A stretch of 64,000 bases of DNA from Dugong dugon (GCA_030035585.1 CM057468.1:53068145-53132144); one strand, 5' to 3'; positions 24,178 through 37,436 are shown, counted from the stretch's first letter. Notes: a model not told the origin generated them from the letters alone. A program made the numbers and translations.

Positions 24178-24294
24178 CCTAGTTACTAATGTGGAGAATG
24201 CTGTATATTTGCTGACCATACTTGAAGCATTGGGAGACTTTATAAATTAACGCTGACAAAGTGATGAGATAATCAGAATTGGGTAGAAATTTTC

Positions 24295-24375
24295 TTCTCA
24301 GTTGTCTCATTTATAAAAGCAGGGAACTAGACCACATGATCTTTGAGGCCTCTTCCAGATCTGAAAACTAGGATC
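24295..24375 (+). repeat. MIR fragment
   Basis: TCTCAGTTGTCTCATTTATA and GACCACATGATCTTTGAGGC resemble the MIR 3' core. Confidence 0.5.
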
Positions 24376-24439
24376 GAAGATTACTCAAGACACTAATTCG
24401 TTTATTCAAACTTTCTGTCCATTAGATGGATCTTGGCAG

Positions 24440-24548
24440 GATAATTATCCCCATTTAATAGATACAGAAGCTGAGGTTGGAGAAGTTAATTAAAGCTGCT
24501 TCGGTGATAAAGTGAATGAACATTTGAATCTGGAAAGGAACCCAGATA
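24440..24548 (-). repeat. MIR fragment
   Basis: TTATCCCCATTTAATAGATAC, AGAAGCTGAGGTTGG and a following AAGTGAATGAACATTTGAATC resemble the reverse complement of MIR. Confidence 0.6.
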
Positions 24549-27500
24549 TATTCCTAGCTTTATCCGAAAGATCATTTTTGTCTCGTGACTAGATTCATGG
24601 ATGAAAGGCATAATTGAAAGACTGTTAAAAACCTACCATTCAACTCTAGCCATAAACCCCAAATCAGGCGTTTAGGTAGCCACTTAGGAGCGATCTAATC
24701 TCCAGCACAAAGACCTGCTTCTTGGTTTCCATCTGTGAGCAGGCTGGCCACTGAGTGAGCTAACAGCTTCAAGAAGGTAGAGAGAAATTCTGGTTCCACT
24801 GATACTGTATCAAACCATTCAGATGAGAAGTGACTGAAAAGCAGATCTTGACTGTGGATTTCATTTGAGGTATTCAGCTTCTAGACTAATCTATTCTACC
24901 TTTGAACATTCGATAATATGTATGATAACTAGGGAATTGATGCTTTTACACTGCCAGTAGATTGTGGGTCAATTAATACCCTTGTTGGTAATGAAGCAAG
25001 GTGAAATGAAGTGAGACAGAGCTAAAGCATAAGGTCGTTAACACACACTGATTAATAATGGAAATGTGGAAGTTTTCATTACAGCATAACCAAGGGGCAA
25101 AGGAAGATGTTTAATGGATAAGGATATAATAAACAGGAGTATAGCATACCTTTTAGGGAAACAATCCCTATTTAGAATGCAAATGGTTCATCAGAATGCA
25201 TTTTTTAAAAAGGCATTATTTTCATGTTTACTGCATACTATCTCTTCCAATCTAATTTGAACTATAGTTTATATTCTGGATTTTAACTTTAATATTAATA
25301 TTTAAAGTGTTACAGTTTTCCAGTGAGAGTCAAGTTTTCAGAGAAACATATTTTACTCAGTGATCACCCAGTATATGTAATAAACTATGTGGAGAGATGA
25401 ACATTTTCATCAACCTCCTAATTTTATGATTATCTTTCAGGTTTCTACCCTTGTTTATTCTGTGTCCACTGTTATAATTAATGTGTTTGGGGGCAGGGAA
25501 TAAAGCTGAAAATAAAACATTTGGGTAATAAAGCTGTAACATTTGATTAAAGGGAAATACCATTTACACTTGGTTTACCAGGTGTGGCTTTTACCATAAA
25601 AAGGTGACCGTTGTACAGTAGACTTTGTAAAGGGAAAGTACAAGTGTGAGTCTAGACCACATTGAAAACAACCTAAATATTGTAGGGCTATGGGAAATTA
25701 ATCTCAAGAGGATCTGAAAGTAGAAAATGGAAAATAGAGTACATGAGGGAAAAGAATTATCTTACAAATTAGACCCTTAGCCTCCTGACTATAAGGATTG
25801 TGAAAAGCTTGGTCATCTTAACAAGAGTTTATAGATTGTCCCCTTTAAATACTTTTTAAGCAAAATGTCAACCACTTTCTGATCTTGTCCCAGGGGGTGG
25901 AGATAAGATAGTCTTTGAAAGTTTTCTTCACAGTGTATTCTAAATGAAATACACATACTACGGCTTGTTTCTATGAAGTCAGCCCGTGTGGTGCTGTCCC
26001 CAACCTTTGAACCATGAGGTTTCCCAGTATACGTTGCAACCACTATGGAAGACTTTCTCCTGTAGTTTCATTCACTTTATTTCCTTTATTCACACTTGCA
26101 CATTATTTACTTTACCTGAAATGCTTAACCTTCCACCTCAAGTGGCAATTCGGTGTTCATCTTTTCCAGTAGAATTTCATGGAGGAAACTTCGTTATTTC
26201 TTTTCGTAGTTCAGTAAATTTTCAACTTTCTAGAATGGCTGGGTGGTAAATTGTTACAAATCATAAAATGTTTTGGTATACAGAAATTTGCCTTAGGTAT
26301 GTGCAGAAATTATCAATTTTCAAAGAATCAGAATATATAAAATTATAATCTATTTTCAGATAATTTAAAAACACACACACACACACATAATGGACCTGTC
26401 CATTAAGTCACAAAGTTGATACAGAATCATGAGGCTATAATAATCCTTAATTTTATTATTATATGAATAAGATATTGGCTTAAATTTAATATAGTCTCTT
26501 TGGCATAGGATGAAGGTTGCTTTTGAAACATAAATCCTCAATATACTTGTATTTTCTCATAAAAATAAATTTGAGACCGGTAACAGCTTTATTTAACTTT
26601 CTCTTTATATTCTGTCTCTGATAGATACCCTCTAAAGATGAAGGTTGCCATTTCTATTTCTTTTCTGTATGTAGTTCTTTGGAAAAATAATTTTAGTAGC
26701 ACTGTTTCTCAGTTTGGTGCTAAACTAGAATTTTTTTTCTTTTAAAAGGAAAATGCTGTTACTAAAATCTAAAACATTTTAAAACAACAGTATTTTCTAA
26801 GTAAGTTTTGGGTCTCTTGGCATATTTAATATTGTACTTTAGTAGAAACACATGTGGTTTTGTCACTGTTCAGCTGCATTTTCAGAAACTTGTCTGATAC
26901 GAGTCAGGTGTTTTTGGAGCAGCAGATTGAAAGGAGCAGCAGATACTGAAATCCACGGAGAGGGATATTGTCAGTAGTGAATTTGACAACCTAGTAATTT
27001 TAGCAAAATGATAGTTACACTGTAACATCAGCAACTGAAATTATTTGAAACTGTATTTAAGATAGTGTCAGAGGTTGAATCTCTCTCTCTGTCTCTCACA
27101 GAGATTTTGTGTCTTCTCCCCACACATTTGATGGATTTAAAGTGAGATCATCAGATGCCCTTGTCTGGATTTTAAAATGCTTGTGACATCTTTCTCAAGC
27201 AAAATTTAGCGTTCCGTTAGAAAATGAAAAAAAAAAGTGATTTTTTTTTTTTTTTCCTATGTAAGAGTGCGTACTTCAGATAGTCTTTATAACTGTGAGG
27301 AAGCAATGTTAGTGGATGGCAATTTGTTGATTATAATCACTGCGTGTTAATCTCTCACAGCATGTTTCAGTCAAATTATTGCTTCATTTAAAGGATGCAA
27401 TACCACAGAATTGCTGTAATTGACAAGCACACATGTAAAAGGGATAATCTTTGAGTGGGAGAATTTTTGTCTTTAACATACCTATAATTGAGCTTTTCCT

Positions 27501-28131
27501 TGGTTCTCTTTGCAGTCTTCTCAATATAACCTTCCCCTCCCATTTCCCATTATCCTCATTTTCTGCCCTTGGGGCTTTCTTGCTGAACAACTGAAACCAT
27601 TATTTCCTTCTGTTTGCAGCCTTTCAACTTCTATCTACTTCAGGCTGCTGTTTGGCTGGCAGCCATTCCCCCAAATCTCGGAAATAAGTATGGAATTGAA
27701 ATTGTTAAATATGAACAGAAACTGTAGAAAACTAAACCAAAAAAAAAAAAAAAAATCCCAAGGTATCTTGTTGTAATCTAAATAGTGACAAAATATGTTT
27801 CAGAACAATACTGCCTCATTTTCAGCTTCAGACTTGGCATAGTTCTCTGCACTCAGCAGACAGTGTACTTGGTGGATCTTCTAACTTTTAAATGTTTTAA
27901 TCCTTTAAATGAGCTTCATTTCATATGAAGATGAAGTGTGTGAATTACGTTTGTCCATTGCATTTCTGGCTAGATATTTCCATTTAAATTCTCAGTCTAA
28001 AAGTGAAGATTTTAGGTGAATGGGGATATGTATCAGGATCGATGGATAGATAGTACTAATTTAAGGTATCTGCTGCTTCCCTTCTTGTTACATCTCTTTC
28101 AACATGCTTTAAATATACCTATTATGAAGAG

Positions 28132-28300
28132 GGAAACCGTGGTGGCATAGTGGTTAAGAGCTACAGCTGCTAACCGAAAGGGCGGCAGTTCAAATCCACC
28201 AGGCGCTCCTTGGGAGCCCTGTGGGGCAGTCCAACTCTGTCCTTTAAGGTCGCTACGGGTCGGAATTGGCTTGGCAGCAGCGGGTTTGGGGTTTTTGGTT
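28132..28300 (+). repeat. AfroSINE with target-site duplication
   Basis: GTGGTGGCATAGTGGTTAAG, GCTGCTAACCGAAAGGG and CGGGTCGGAATTGGC. ATTATGAAGAG at 28121 and 28301 is the duplication. Confidence 0.95.
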
Positions 28301-28992
28301 ATTATGAAGAGAGATTTAGAGAGTACTTAGAGCAAATTAGGTTTTTCCCTAAATTTTCTTGCTGTTTTGCTTGAAAGCATATATTCTGCTTTTGCATAGT
28401 AGTCGTGTCATGTCATCTGTTTTGTTAAGATGAAGAGAGAAAAAAAAAGAGGATGAAGATTTTTTCATCCTAATTTTGGATCTTCTCCCCAGAGTTGAAC
28501 CCTAATGACCCTTTATGTCTCGGTTTGATTTAATGTGAGTTTGAAGGCATCACAAGCCATTTTCATTTACCACTGATGACTTTTGTAGAACAATTGTAGT
28601 AAGCTCAAGTTCTGCCGTTGCTGAGTGGCATAGTGTGCACAGCTTAACACTGTTGTGACAATTTACACTAGTCGACAGTCTCCAGGGGAGGATGTTTATT
28701 CTTTTTGAAAAAAAACACGCTAGGCAAATTTGTCTTCATCAGCACAACCTAGAAATCCACAGTAGTGAAATCAGAATTAGTTCACAGTACTTATTATTTG
28801 AAAATAACCATCTTAAATCCTTTTTGCTGATGAGGGTATAGGCACATTTAAAAAGGCCTCTGTCCTTAAGTGTACTTTTCCTACTTTTGATCATTGAGAA
28901 AGTTGAGAACCAGATCACATTAGTAAGCATGTGTTTGAGTTTCTGAAAAATTTCAGAGCATGTATATTATTTGTGATTAGTTATGGCTGCAT

Positions 28993-29193
28993 GTAGGTCC
29001 CTGGATGGTACAAACATTTGACACTCAACTACTAACCTAAAGTTGGCAGTACAAACCCACCCGCAGTGCCATGGAAGGAGGGCCTGACGATCGGCTTAAG
29101 ATTACAGCCAAGAAAACCCTATGGAGCAGTTCTACTCTGTAAGGTATGGGGTCTCCATGAGTTGAACTGACTCAACAACAATGGGTTTGGTTT
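28993..29193 (+). repeat. AfroSINE with target-site duplication (diverged)
   Basis: CTAACCTAAAGTTGGCAGTA, GAAAACCCTATGGAGCAG and CAATGGGTTTGGTTT. TTATGGCTGCAT at 28981 and 29194 is the duplication. Confidence 0.9.
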
Positions 29194-29289
29194 TTATGGC
29201 TGCATTTGAATGTAAAACTCTAACAATGACTTAAACAAGATGTAAATGTATTTTGTTATAAAAATAGAGACATGCTATATATATACAGC

Positions 29290-29486
29290 TGGTACCAAAC
29301 CCATTGATTTAGACTCATAGTGATCCTATAGGACAGAATAGAACTGCCTCATAAGTTTTCCAAGGCCGTAAATCTTTATGGATGTAGACTGCCACATTTT
29401 TCTACCGTGTAGCAGCTGATGAGTTCAAACCACCAACCTGTTGGTTGGCAGCCAAGTGCTTTAACCACGGTGCCACCAGGGCTCCT
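29290..29486 (-). repeat. AfroSINE
   Basis: ACTCATAGTGATCCTATAGG, CCAACCTGTTGGTTGGCAG and GCCACCAGGGCTCC. Confidence 0.92.
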
Positions 29487-29680
29487 TACAGTTGAGCTGG
29501 GTGAGACCCCTCTAAAGTCAGCCAGGACTAAGATGCCATCCAGATTTTTGCTCTAATGTCCCTAGAGTATGACCTTCATCTCATGGGCGACAATGGATAC
29601 TAGCATGACAGTCATCACTTCCTGCTGTTCCAGGCAGCTGGATGGGGAACATCAAGAAGAGGGCACCCTGTCAGTTTTAG

Positions 29681-29893
29681 GACAATTTCCTGGAAGTACC
29701 ACACACCCCTTCTGCTTATGTATCATGGACCAAAACTTAGTCTCATGGCCACATATAGCTGCAAGGAAGACTAGGAAATGTATTGTTTTGTTTTAAAGAC
29801 CTGGCGAGCAATATGCCCAGTAAAAATCAAGGTTTGATTCCCAAAGAAAGGGAAAATGGCATGTAGTTTCATAAATCGATGTCATGTGAGTTT
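29681..29893 (+). repeat. Copy A of a 215-bp direct duplication
   Basis: It contains GAAGTACCACACACCCCTTC, CATGGCCACATATAGCTGC and GAAATGTATTGTTTTG and ends in CATGTGAGTTT. The same order recurs at 30189. Confidence 0.9.
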
Positions 29894-30188
29894 GTTTTTA
29901 GTACTTTAAACCCAAAACCATAATTAGTTTTCTGTTTCTTCAAAGTAATATAAACATACTGTGATTTAAAGCATTGCGTATCTTTTTTTAAAAAAAGCTA
30001 CAAGGTATTTTGGATTAGCTGTGATATTCTCAACAAGTGAATATTTAGAATAACCTTTGTGTTCTTAGCAGGCAAGGTTTATGTAGCTTGTACCTTTCCT
30101 GTGTCTGGTTTGAGACATTGAATTCATGTTTGAGAATTCTACACCTTTCACTCTAAAATTCTGCCTAGGATTTATGTTACATTTTTGA

Positions 30189-30404
30189 GACAGTTTCCCG
30201 GAAGTACCACACACCCCTTCTGCTTATGTCTCATGGGCCAAAACTTAGTATCATGGCCACATATAGCTGCAAGTGAGGCTAGGAAATGTATTGTTTTGTT
30301 TTAAATATCTGGTGAGCAACATGCCCGGTAAAAATCAAGGTTTGATTCCTAAAGAAAGGGAAAAATGGCATGTGATTTCATAAATTGAAGTGCATGTGAG
30401 TTTT
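30189..30404 (+). repeat. Copy B of a 215-bp direct duplication
   Basis: The stretch from CAGTTTCCCGGAAGTACC to GCATGTGAGTTTTT matches copy A with scattered substitutions, about 300 bp downstream of it. Confidence 0.9.
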
Positions 30405-30560
30405 TCAGAACCCAGATATGCCTGTTTCACATCTGCTCTGTCGGTCACATCACCGTGAATCATGTGATTTTAATGATAAGAGGAAGGTGTAAAGTGTTCT
30501 TAAGTGTGTTTGAGCACTGCATTTATTTTAAAACAAAATAAAACTGACCTATTAGAAAGA

Positions 30561-30598
30561 ACTCATACATCCTTTGCGACAAAGGAGGATGTATGAGT
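30561..30598. other. Near-perfect 16-bp hairpin
   Basis: ACTCATACATCCTTTG pairs with its reverse complement across a 3-nt CGA loop, with a 3-nt bulge on the right arm; the outer 12-13 bp are perfect. Too short for a typical pre-microRNA, and no function can be assigned. Confidence 0.75.
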
Positions 30599-31287
30599 AC
30601 CTTTGGCCTGAAGGCAAAATATCCTGGGCATTGAGAGTTGACATGTGTAATGGCTTGTTTACCCAGGTGTTGAACTGATAGGCACAGATGATAACTGAGG
30701 GAGCGATGGCCAAGACTTTGACGTGACAGTCAGTTCTTTAGATTTAGGAAAGAGTGAACAAAATATGATGTGACTAATGGTTTTTCAGTATCTGTAATGT
30801 TTAGGAGGAAAAGACGAATTCTATGATTTAGTTTTTTATAAATGGTTTTGTTTCTACTATTATATTTCAATTTTTAAAAATACAAATATGAATAACTGGC
30901 CATTAAAACATAAAAGCATTACAAAACTGAGAACTGTCTTCATCCTTCCATGTGATTGTCATTTGTTCCTACAGAAAAGCAAAGTGTCTGCATCTCATGT
31001 CTGTTTGCTCTGGCAAGCTGTTCACTAGAAAATAAAAACAAAATAAAATTTGGGTAAGAATAAAAGCAGAACTCCTGCTCCTGCTCCTGCTCACTGGCAC
31101 ATAGATGGAAAACAACTTTATAGGGACATCTTTGATGATGCAAGGCTAATAAAAAGACCAAGTTCCTGTGTCTATGATGCTTCTCCCCACTTCCAAACCC
31201 AGGATTCCATGGCTTTCTTGTATTTCCTCCCCCTCCCCCAGTGTCCCCAGTATGGACTGTTTGGGCCCACACTCTCAGGAGAACATT

Positions 31288-31508
31288 AAAAAAAAAAAAA
31301 AAAAAAAGTTGCACTTGAGTGGATTCTGACTCACAGCAACCCCATATGTGTCAGAGTAGAACTGTGCTCCATAGGGTTTTCCACTAGCTGATTTTTCAGA
31401 AATGGGTTGCCAGGTGTTTCTTTCAAGGCACCTCTGGGTAGACTTGAACTTCCAACCTTTCGGTTAGCAGCCAAGGCCATTAACCATTTGCCCCACCCAG
31501 GGACTTCT
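31288..31508 (-). repeat. AfroSINE with poly(A) end and target-site duplication
   Basis: A run of about 19 A precedes GTTGCACTTGAGTGGATTC, with GGTTGCCAGGTGTTTC and CCCACCCAGGGAC further on. AGGAGAACATT at 31277 and AGGAGAGCATA at 31509 are the duplication. Confidence 0.92.
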
Positions 31509-31559
31509 AGGAGAGCATACTGCAGCAAAAAAGCCAAAGTTGGGGCTTAGCTGACCTTG

Positions 31560-31745
31560 GGATCTGGCCCCTTCTGACATTAACTTACTGGGGAGCTTCA
31601 GATGTCCATTCACCTCACTTCTGTCATCTGGAAAATGGGAATATAAGACCTACGTCTCAGGGTGGATACAAAGAGTATAGATCATGTGGGTAAAGCTCTT
31701 AGCATCAGCACACAGTATTTGGTCCCTTAATGGTGACTGTTATGG
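31560..31745 (+). repeat. MIR fragment
   Basis: CATCTGGAAAATGGGAATAT, CTCAGGGTGGATACAAAGAG and AAAGCTCTTAGCATCAGCAC follow MIR order. Confidence 0.7.
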
Positions 31746-32287
31746 TTCTTTTCAAATAGAGTAGCTGCTGTCATTTTCTCTCCCTGCTTTCTTCATTGTG
31801 CGTCAAAACAACCACTGGCTTCCTGGTGCATAGATGTAATTCAAAGGAATAGATGTAGTTTAGAGGAAATTTGGGTCTCTCTAGGGCACAAAACGTGTGC
31901 TGTTTGGTGGTACTGGGCAGCAGAGGTTGGACTGTGGAGGCTGCTCAAATATTCACATGAGTGAAACATTTATCAGCCTGGGGCTTGTAGGATGACTTCT
32001 GTGATCCTTTAATTATTTCACCAATCAGATTTGAAACCCTGTGAAAGTTGAGACCATATCTTACCATTTTGTATTCTCCATGGCAGAGAGCACAGCGCTC
32101 AACTGTGGGTAAACAATTATGAACAAACCTTTGTGGCCCTAAGCCGCAAGTCTCCCTTTCACCTGTGTGAGAAAGCAAGCAGCTGTGTGTTATTGAAAAT
32201 CAGCTCTCATGACTATACTGGAAGACAGAACACAAAGGTATGCCTACTGTCAGGCTCTGGTTAATACATTTGCCCAAGAAATATTTT

Positions 32288-32945
32288 TAAACATAGGTGT
32301 CTTTGGTTATCTAATGCTGCTATAACAGAAATACCACAAATGGACAGCTTTAACAAACAAATTTATTCTCTCACAGTCTAGGAGACTAGAAGTCCAAATT
32401 CAGGGTGCCAGCTCCAGGGGAAGCCTTTCTTTCTCTGTCGGCTCTGGAGGAGGGTCCTTGTCATCAGTCTTCCACTGGTCTAGTTGCTTCTCAGCTCAGA
32501 GACCCCAGGTCCACTCTGCTTCTGGCTCGTCTTGCTTGAGATCTCTCTCGTCTCTGCTCGCTTCTCTCTTAATATCTCAAAAGAGATTGACTCAAGATAC
32601 AACATAATCCTATAGATTATGTCGTGCCTCATTGACATAACTGCCTGTGATCCTGCCTCATTAACATCATAAAAACCCATTGCCAGTGAGTTGATTCCAA
32701 CTAATAGTGACCCGATAGAACAGAGGAGAACTGCCCAAAAGGGTTTCCCAGGAGTTGGCTGGTAGATTCAAACTGCTGACCTTTTGGGTAGCAGCTGAGC
32801 TTTTAATCACTCATAGAGGTTAGGATTTACAACACATGGGATAATTATATCAGATTACAAAATGGGGGACAACCATACAATACTGCGAATCATGGCCTAG
32901 TCAAGTTGACACACATTTTTGGGGAACACAGTTCAATCCATAACA
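32288..32945 (-). repeat. MaLR-type LTR, split by an AfroSINE
   Basis: GGTTATCTAATGCTGCTATAA, CAAATTTATTCTCTCACAG and GTCTAGGAGACTAGAAGTCC, ending TTTTTGGGGAACACAG and TTCAATCCATAAC, are the reverse complement of a MaLR/MLT1-like LTR (compare 37437). This is an old endogenous retroviral LTR with no open gene. An AfroSINE sits at 32670. Confidence 0.75.
32670..32813 (-). repeat. AfroSINE inside the LTR
   Basis: AACCCATTGCCAGTGAGTTG, GGGTTTCCCAGGAGTTGG and CTGACCTTTTGGGTAGCAGC. It is truncated at its tRNA end. Confidence 0.92.
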
Positions 32946-34859
32946 ATAGGCAATTCATTAAAGTCAATTTTCTTGTATTGGAAGTGATTAGTTTGTGTAA
33001 GAGTTGATGCTAGATTGTTTACAGTGAGCCTTAATTGTGTTTAAGTGAATAAATTTTGTAATATGTCTATTTATTTTTAATGTATCTAGCCATCATGATA
33101 ATTTTTAACTTTAAAAGAGGCAATTGACTATCCATTGATAAGCTTTCAGGAAAATAACTTCTCTCTGTTATTTCTAGAGTTTCTGTTAACTAGCAACAAA
33201 AATTACATTTTATCTCTCTGAAACCCAGTGTTAATGATTCACAATGACCAGAAAAATATTAACATTCAGCATGATGATGTATTTTAAGTTTTGAAAGAAA
33301 GCTGATCATAAAGACTCTTCTTGGTGCTTGGGAGATAAAAATATCACTTTCTGTCCTAAGTTGATTCAAGTAATAAAGTTACTATTAATTCCAGAAATAG
33401 CTGTGTCCCAGGATCGTAATTTAAAATTTTAGGTTTAAATAACATTTTTTGTTTCATGAAAGTTTGAAATGTTTAATTGACAAGCACTTAGGAACACAGT
33501 TTGTATCTTAAGATTGAGTTGCGTGTTGTAAATCACACTCTCATGCAGCAACTCAGAGAGGTCAGTTGTATTAGACTGAGTTAATCTTAGATACTAGTTT
33601 TTGTTGGTAGATGCTGGCAGATTAGTATTAAAGGCTTCATCCTACTGGTGAAAATTTACTATAAAAACAAAATCTACTCCCAACACAGAAAATCCCTCCA
33701 CAAAAATAGAAGAGGGAAAAGTTTTCTTATGGAATAAACATTAAAACGGAATGTGATGCATCACAGGCAATCCACTATAAAGAGATTGCAAAATCAGAAA
33801 GGAATCTTAACCATTATATAGCTAAGTGGATAGACCCCATTACATTCATGTTTGCAAGATAATGTTGTTAATTTTCTAGTATCTTTATGGGGGGTCGTGG
33901 ATTTGCAATTTGGGGCTGGCCCATTTGAGGTAATGCTAATCTCCTTCCAGCAAAGGTAGGGGAGGATCACCTGAAGTTACATTTCACAGAGGTAGTTGCC
34001 AGGAGGAGACATCTTAGATTTACATACTTGGGAGGGGAGCCTCTTCCCTTATTTTCAACAGGGAGATTTAAAACCTCTTGTTTTCAATTTGTATTTTTCC
34101 TTACACTCTCCATGACAACCCCCACGTTCTAATCTATACCTTTAAATAAAATGATGTTTTCATTGATCATGGAGAAGTTTTTTCTCCTGGCTCATTTGTG
34201 AGAGCAACTGCTGTTTCTGATCAATGAGCTATACAAGTGTAAGAAAAGTCTTTGGGGAAATGCAGTGTGATACATTGTGTGAGAACAGATCATAAGAATA
34301 TCCTTAGTTCCTTAGAATCTGGCTACAGTACGCCCCCTCGAGGGGCATCTCTCCAAGGCCATCAGAGCAGAGACCATCCACCCACCAATCTCATGGCCTG
34401 TGAAGGCTCAGTCTGCTGAGCCTCCACCAGAAGTGTTTGAAAGGTATAATCTGCTATTTTTTCCCATCCTTCTTTCCTGTTGGTTTTGATTACATGTGTG
34501 TCTCCCTATTCTCCTGCTTCTCACCTTCTTCCTTCCCCTTCCTTAACTTTTTCTCACCGTTGCCCAAATGTGAACATCCACCGCAGCTTAACCCTCAGGC
34601 CATCACTTATGCTTCCTGTGATTGTATCGGAGAATTCATGTTGACCTCAGCCATCTTTATAGAGTGCCTGCCATAATCATAACTCCAGCCCTCTTGGACA
34701 AGCTCAAGCTCTGGTCTTTTTTTTTTTTTTGCCCTGTAGTTTCTTATAGTAACCTTGGGAACCATAGCTCAACATGTTTAAAGGTAAACTCATCCTCCTT
34801 TCCCTTATTCTTCCCTTAGCCAGTCTGAGTTGCACAGTACAGTAAGCTTAACTTGTATC

Positions 34860-35665
34860 TGTCTTGTCATTCTTTGCCTTAAAAGCTTCCATTCACTTCC
34901 AATTCCTGCAGAATGAGCCAGAGGCTCCTTAGTCTAGCGCTCGGAGGCTCTTCAGGAATTGTTTCCAACCCACTTTTCTAGTTTTAATTTCCAGTTATAC
35001 TGTGTGATCTGCTCCATTACTATTTCACAGCTATACCATAGAACAAGAGTTACAAACTTGCATGTCCAAAGGAAGTTAACATGAATGAGTGAAGCCAGCT
35101 AGGGCAGAGTGGTGATAAACTGGAGAGGCAGCTCAGCTCTAAACCACGGTTTCCATATGACATGTGGGCTGGTGTTGCCAGATCTTCTGATTTTAGAACA
35201 ACGAAATGAATATTCTCATTTAAAAATATTATTAGCTAAGAAAAAACATCTTGAAGGGCTAGACCAGGTCCACAGGCCACAGGTTCACGACTTAGCCATA
35301 GACACACCACCGTCTCTACGCCTTCACTCACATTTACTTCACCTTTTCCTTTTCAATTCTCACAAGTTCAGGAGTCGTCTCACATGTCATCTGTATGGTG
35401 AAGCCTTCCCTGGCAACACCAGCACGTTGGACTCTCTTCCCCTCCCTTTGTCTCCTGGGCACTTAAGGTTGTTGCCACTCAGCTGAAGTGGTACCTTATT
35501 TAGTTCATTCCATAGGGGTACATTTCTCACTCCCTAACCAATTATGAACTTGAAGGCATCAACACTGTTTTGCTTCCCTTTCTCTCTGCCCCCAAGCTCT
35601 TAACAGATGCCTTAGATATGGTCCGTTCTCAGTACGCAATTTTTGTTGGCTGATTGGTGGTACTT
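34860..35665 (+). repeat. L2 LINE 3' region
   Basis: TTCCATTCACTTCCAATTCC, GGAGGCTCTTCAGGAATTG, AAGCCTTCCCTGGCAAC and TATGAACTTGAAGGCATCAAC follow the L2 3' order (CTCCCCATTGCC; GAAGCCTTCCCTGAC; TGAGGGCAG). The 34750-34860 stretch may belong too. Confidence 0.6.
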
Positions 35666-35711
35666 GGAGAATTGGGACAGGATCTAAGTAATCTTATTTT
35701 ATGAAAATAAA

Positions 35712-36010
35712 CAGCAGGTAGTATTTATTGAGTGCCTAGTATATGCCAAATTCTCTGCCAGTTGCTTTACATATACTGTCGTATAACTCTGCTGTCGATA
35801 TGATTTCCACTTACAGCCACTCCTTGGAGACCCTATGGGGCAGCTCTATTCTGACCTCTAGGGTCGTTATGAATTGGAACCGACTTGAAGGAAACGAGTT
35901 TGGTTTTTGGTTTTACAGGTGAATTAACTAAGGGCCAGAGAGGCTAAGTAAAGCACCTACAGCTACCCAGCCAGAAATGCAGCTCTCTGATTCTGTTTGC
36001 ATCCTTTACA
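35712..36010 (-). repeat. MIR interrupted by an AfroSINE
   Basis: ATTTATTGAGTGCCTAGTAT at the left and CAGGTGAATTAACTAAGGGC with GCACCTACAGCTACCCAGCC at the right are the two parts of one antisense MIR. Confidence 0.75.
35800..35916 (+). repeat. Truncated AfroSINE
   Basis: CACTCCTTGGAGACCCTATG, GGCAGCTCTATTCTGACC and CGAGTTTGGTTTTTGG; the tRNA head is missing. Confidence 0.88.
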
Positions 36011-36261
36011 CCGTTTCCTGAGCTTCCCAACAGGCGTGGCAGACACACATATAAGCCACAAAAGGGTTGTGATTGTTCTGAGGTACTGACAGCAGCTGAC
36101 TTGGAACTGGGACAGCAGGAGTGCGTACGGCCTATTGCCTCCTTTAACCCCACGGTGACCCACAAAAATGCCCTTTTTCTGTGTGCCGTATGTAGTATAG
36201 AGATGGTGGGCGAGCACCGTATTCATTACTCCATGCTCCTTCTAGTAAAATTTAAAAAAAA

Positions 36262-36520
36262 AATTTTTTTTTTAGTTTATTAAGGTGAAATTCAGTAACA
36301 TAAAAGTAACCATTTTAAAGTGAACAATTCAGTGGCATTTAGTCCATTTGCCATATTTTTCAGCCACCACCTCTATCTAGTTTCATAACCTTCTCATCAC
36401 CCCGAAAGGAAACCCTGTGCCCATTAAGCAGTGTCTCCCCATTCCCCATACCCCACCTCCCCACCCGCAGCCCCTGGCAACCACCAGTGTGCTTTCTGTC
36501 TCCATAGTCTAGTGAAAATT
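36262..36520 (-). repeat. L1 3'UTR fragment (antisense)
   Basis: TTAAGGTGAAATTCAGTAAC, CAGTGGCATTTAGTCC and CCTGGCAACCACCAGTGTG with CATAGTC match the antisense 3' end of older mammalian L1 (L1M type). Confidence 0.75.
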
Positions 36521-37436
36521 ATAAACTGTAATATGTGGAATTAAATGTTCAATCGCTAAGAAAATAATACCTGTGTAGAAAAGAAAGAATGATGGGTACC
36601 CAAAACCAGATTTTACAAGTTAAAAATTAAAATGCATTTCATTATTTGAAGGGTGCTTCCTGAACCCTGTGTGTAGTAAGTTCCTGTCATTAACAGGGTG
36701 ACTTTCAAGGTTTGATGTATAAACAGCTTTAGATAAGTAAGCATTTCTTGTTCAACAAATATCAAAAAACAAAACTAGATCTAAAGATTTGGTACTTTCG
36801 GAATGGCTAGGTACTACTCTATGGTGAAATTATAAAACTGTGCAGAAATTGAATTTAAAAGCTGTGATGAACAGCTGCACTTGAGGTCCTTACTGTCACT
36901 TTCAGAAATATAAAATACGCTGGGACGGAAGCATAGCTTTTAACGGAGTTGTACTTTTATTCTGTGATTCAAACATGAACAATGGAAAACCATCTTATTT
37001 GTGCTGAATCAAATTACATGGTACACTTTGGCACTGCTCTCGAAAAATAATGGTAGAAGTTGTAACATTCCAGGGCCAGAAATGGGCTTCTTCAAGTACT
37101 AAGTTTTTCTTTGGTTCCTTCAAATAAAGGTTAGGTAGAACAACATCTTAAGAGTACCTTATATTCCATTGCATTTGAAGTAGAAATGTAGGTGAAACCA
37201 AAGTGCTAACAATACTTGAGGGAGTATGAGTTAGTGAGGAAACATTGAGTGTTCACATTACCATACTTAGATTAAATGACTACTGTAGGCAGTTGTCTGT
37301 CAGAACTCTTTTCGTTTGCTTTCTTTGTAATTCACTTTAACAGATGAGTGGTTTCATTATTGCAGTGCATTTTGCTTCCGAGAGAGTTGAAAAAATAACC
37401 AGAGTAGGTTTCTGTAATTGTTCCTGAGTAACCTTG

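Noticed and set aside
30561-30598. MicroRNA precursor
   Set aside because: Arm and loop are too short for a standard pre-miRNA, and no flanking basal stem is seen.
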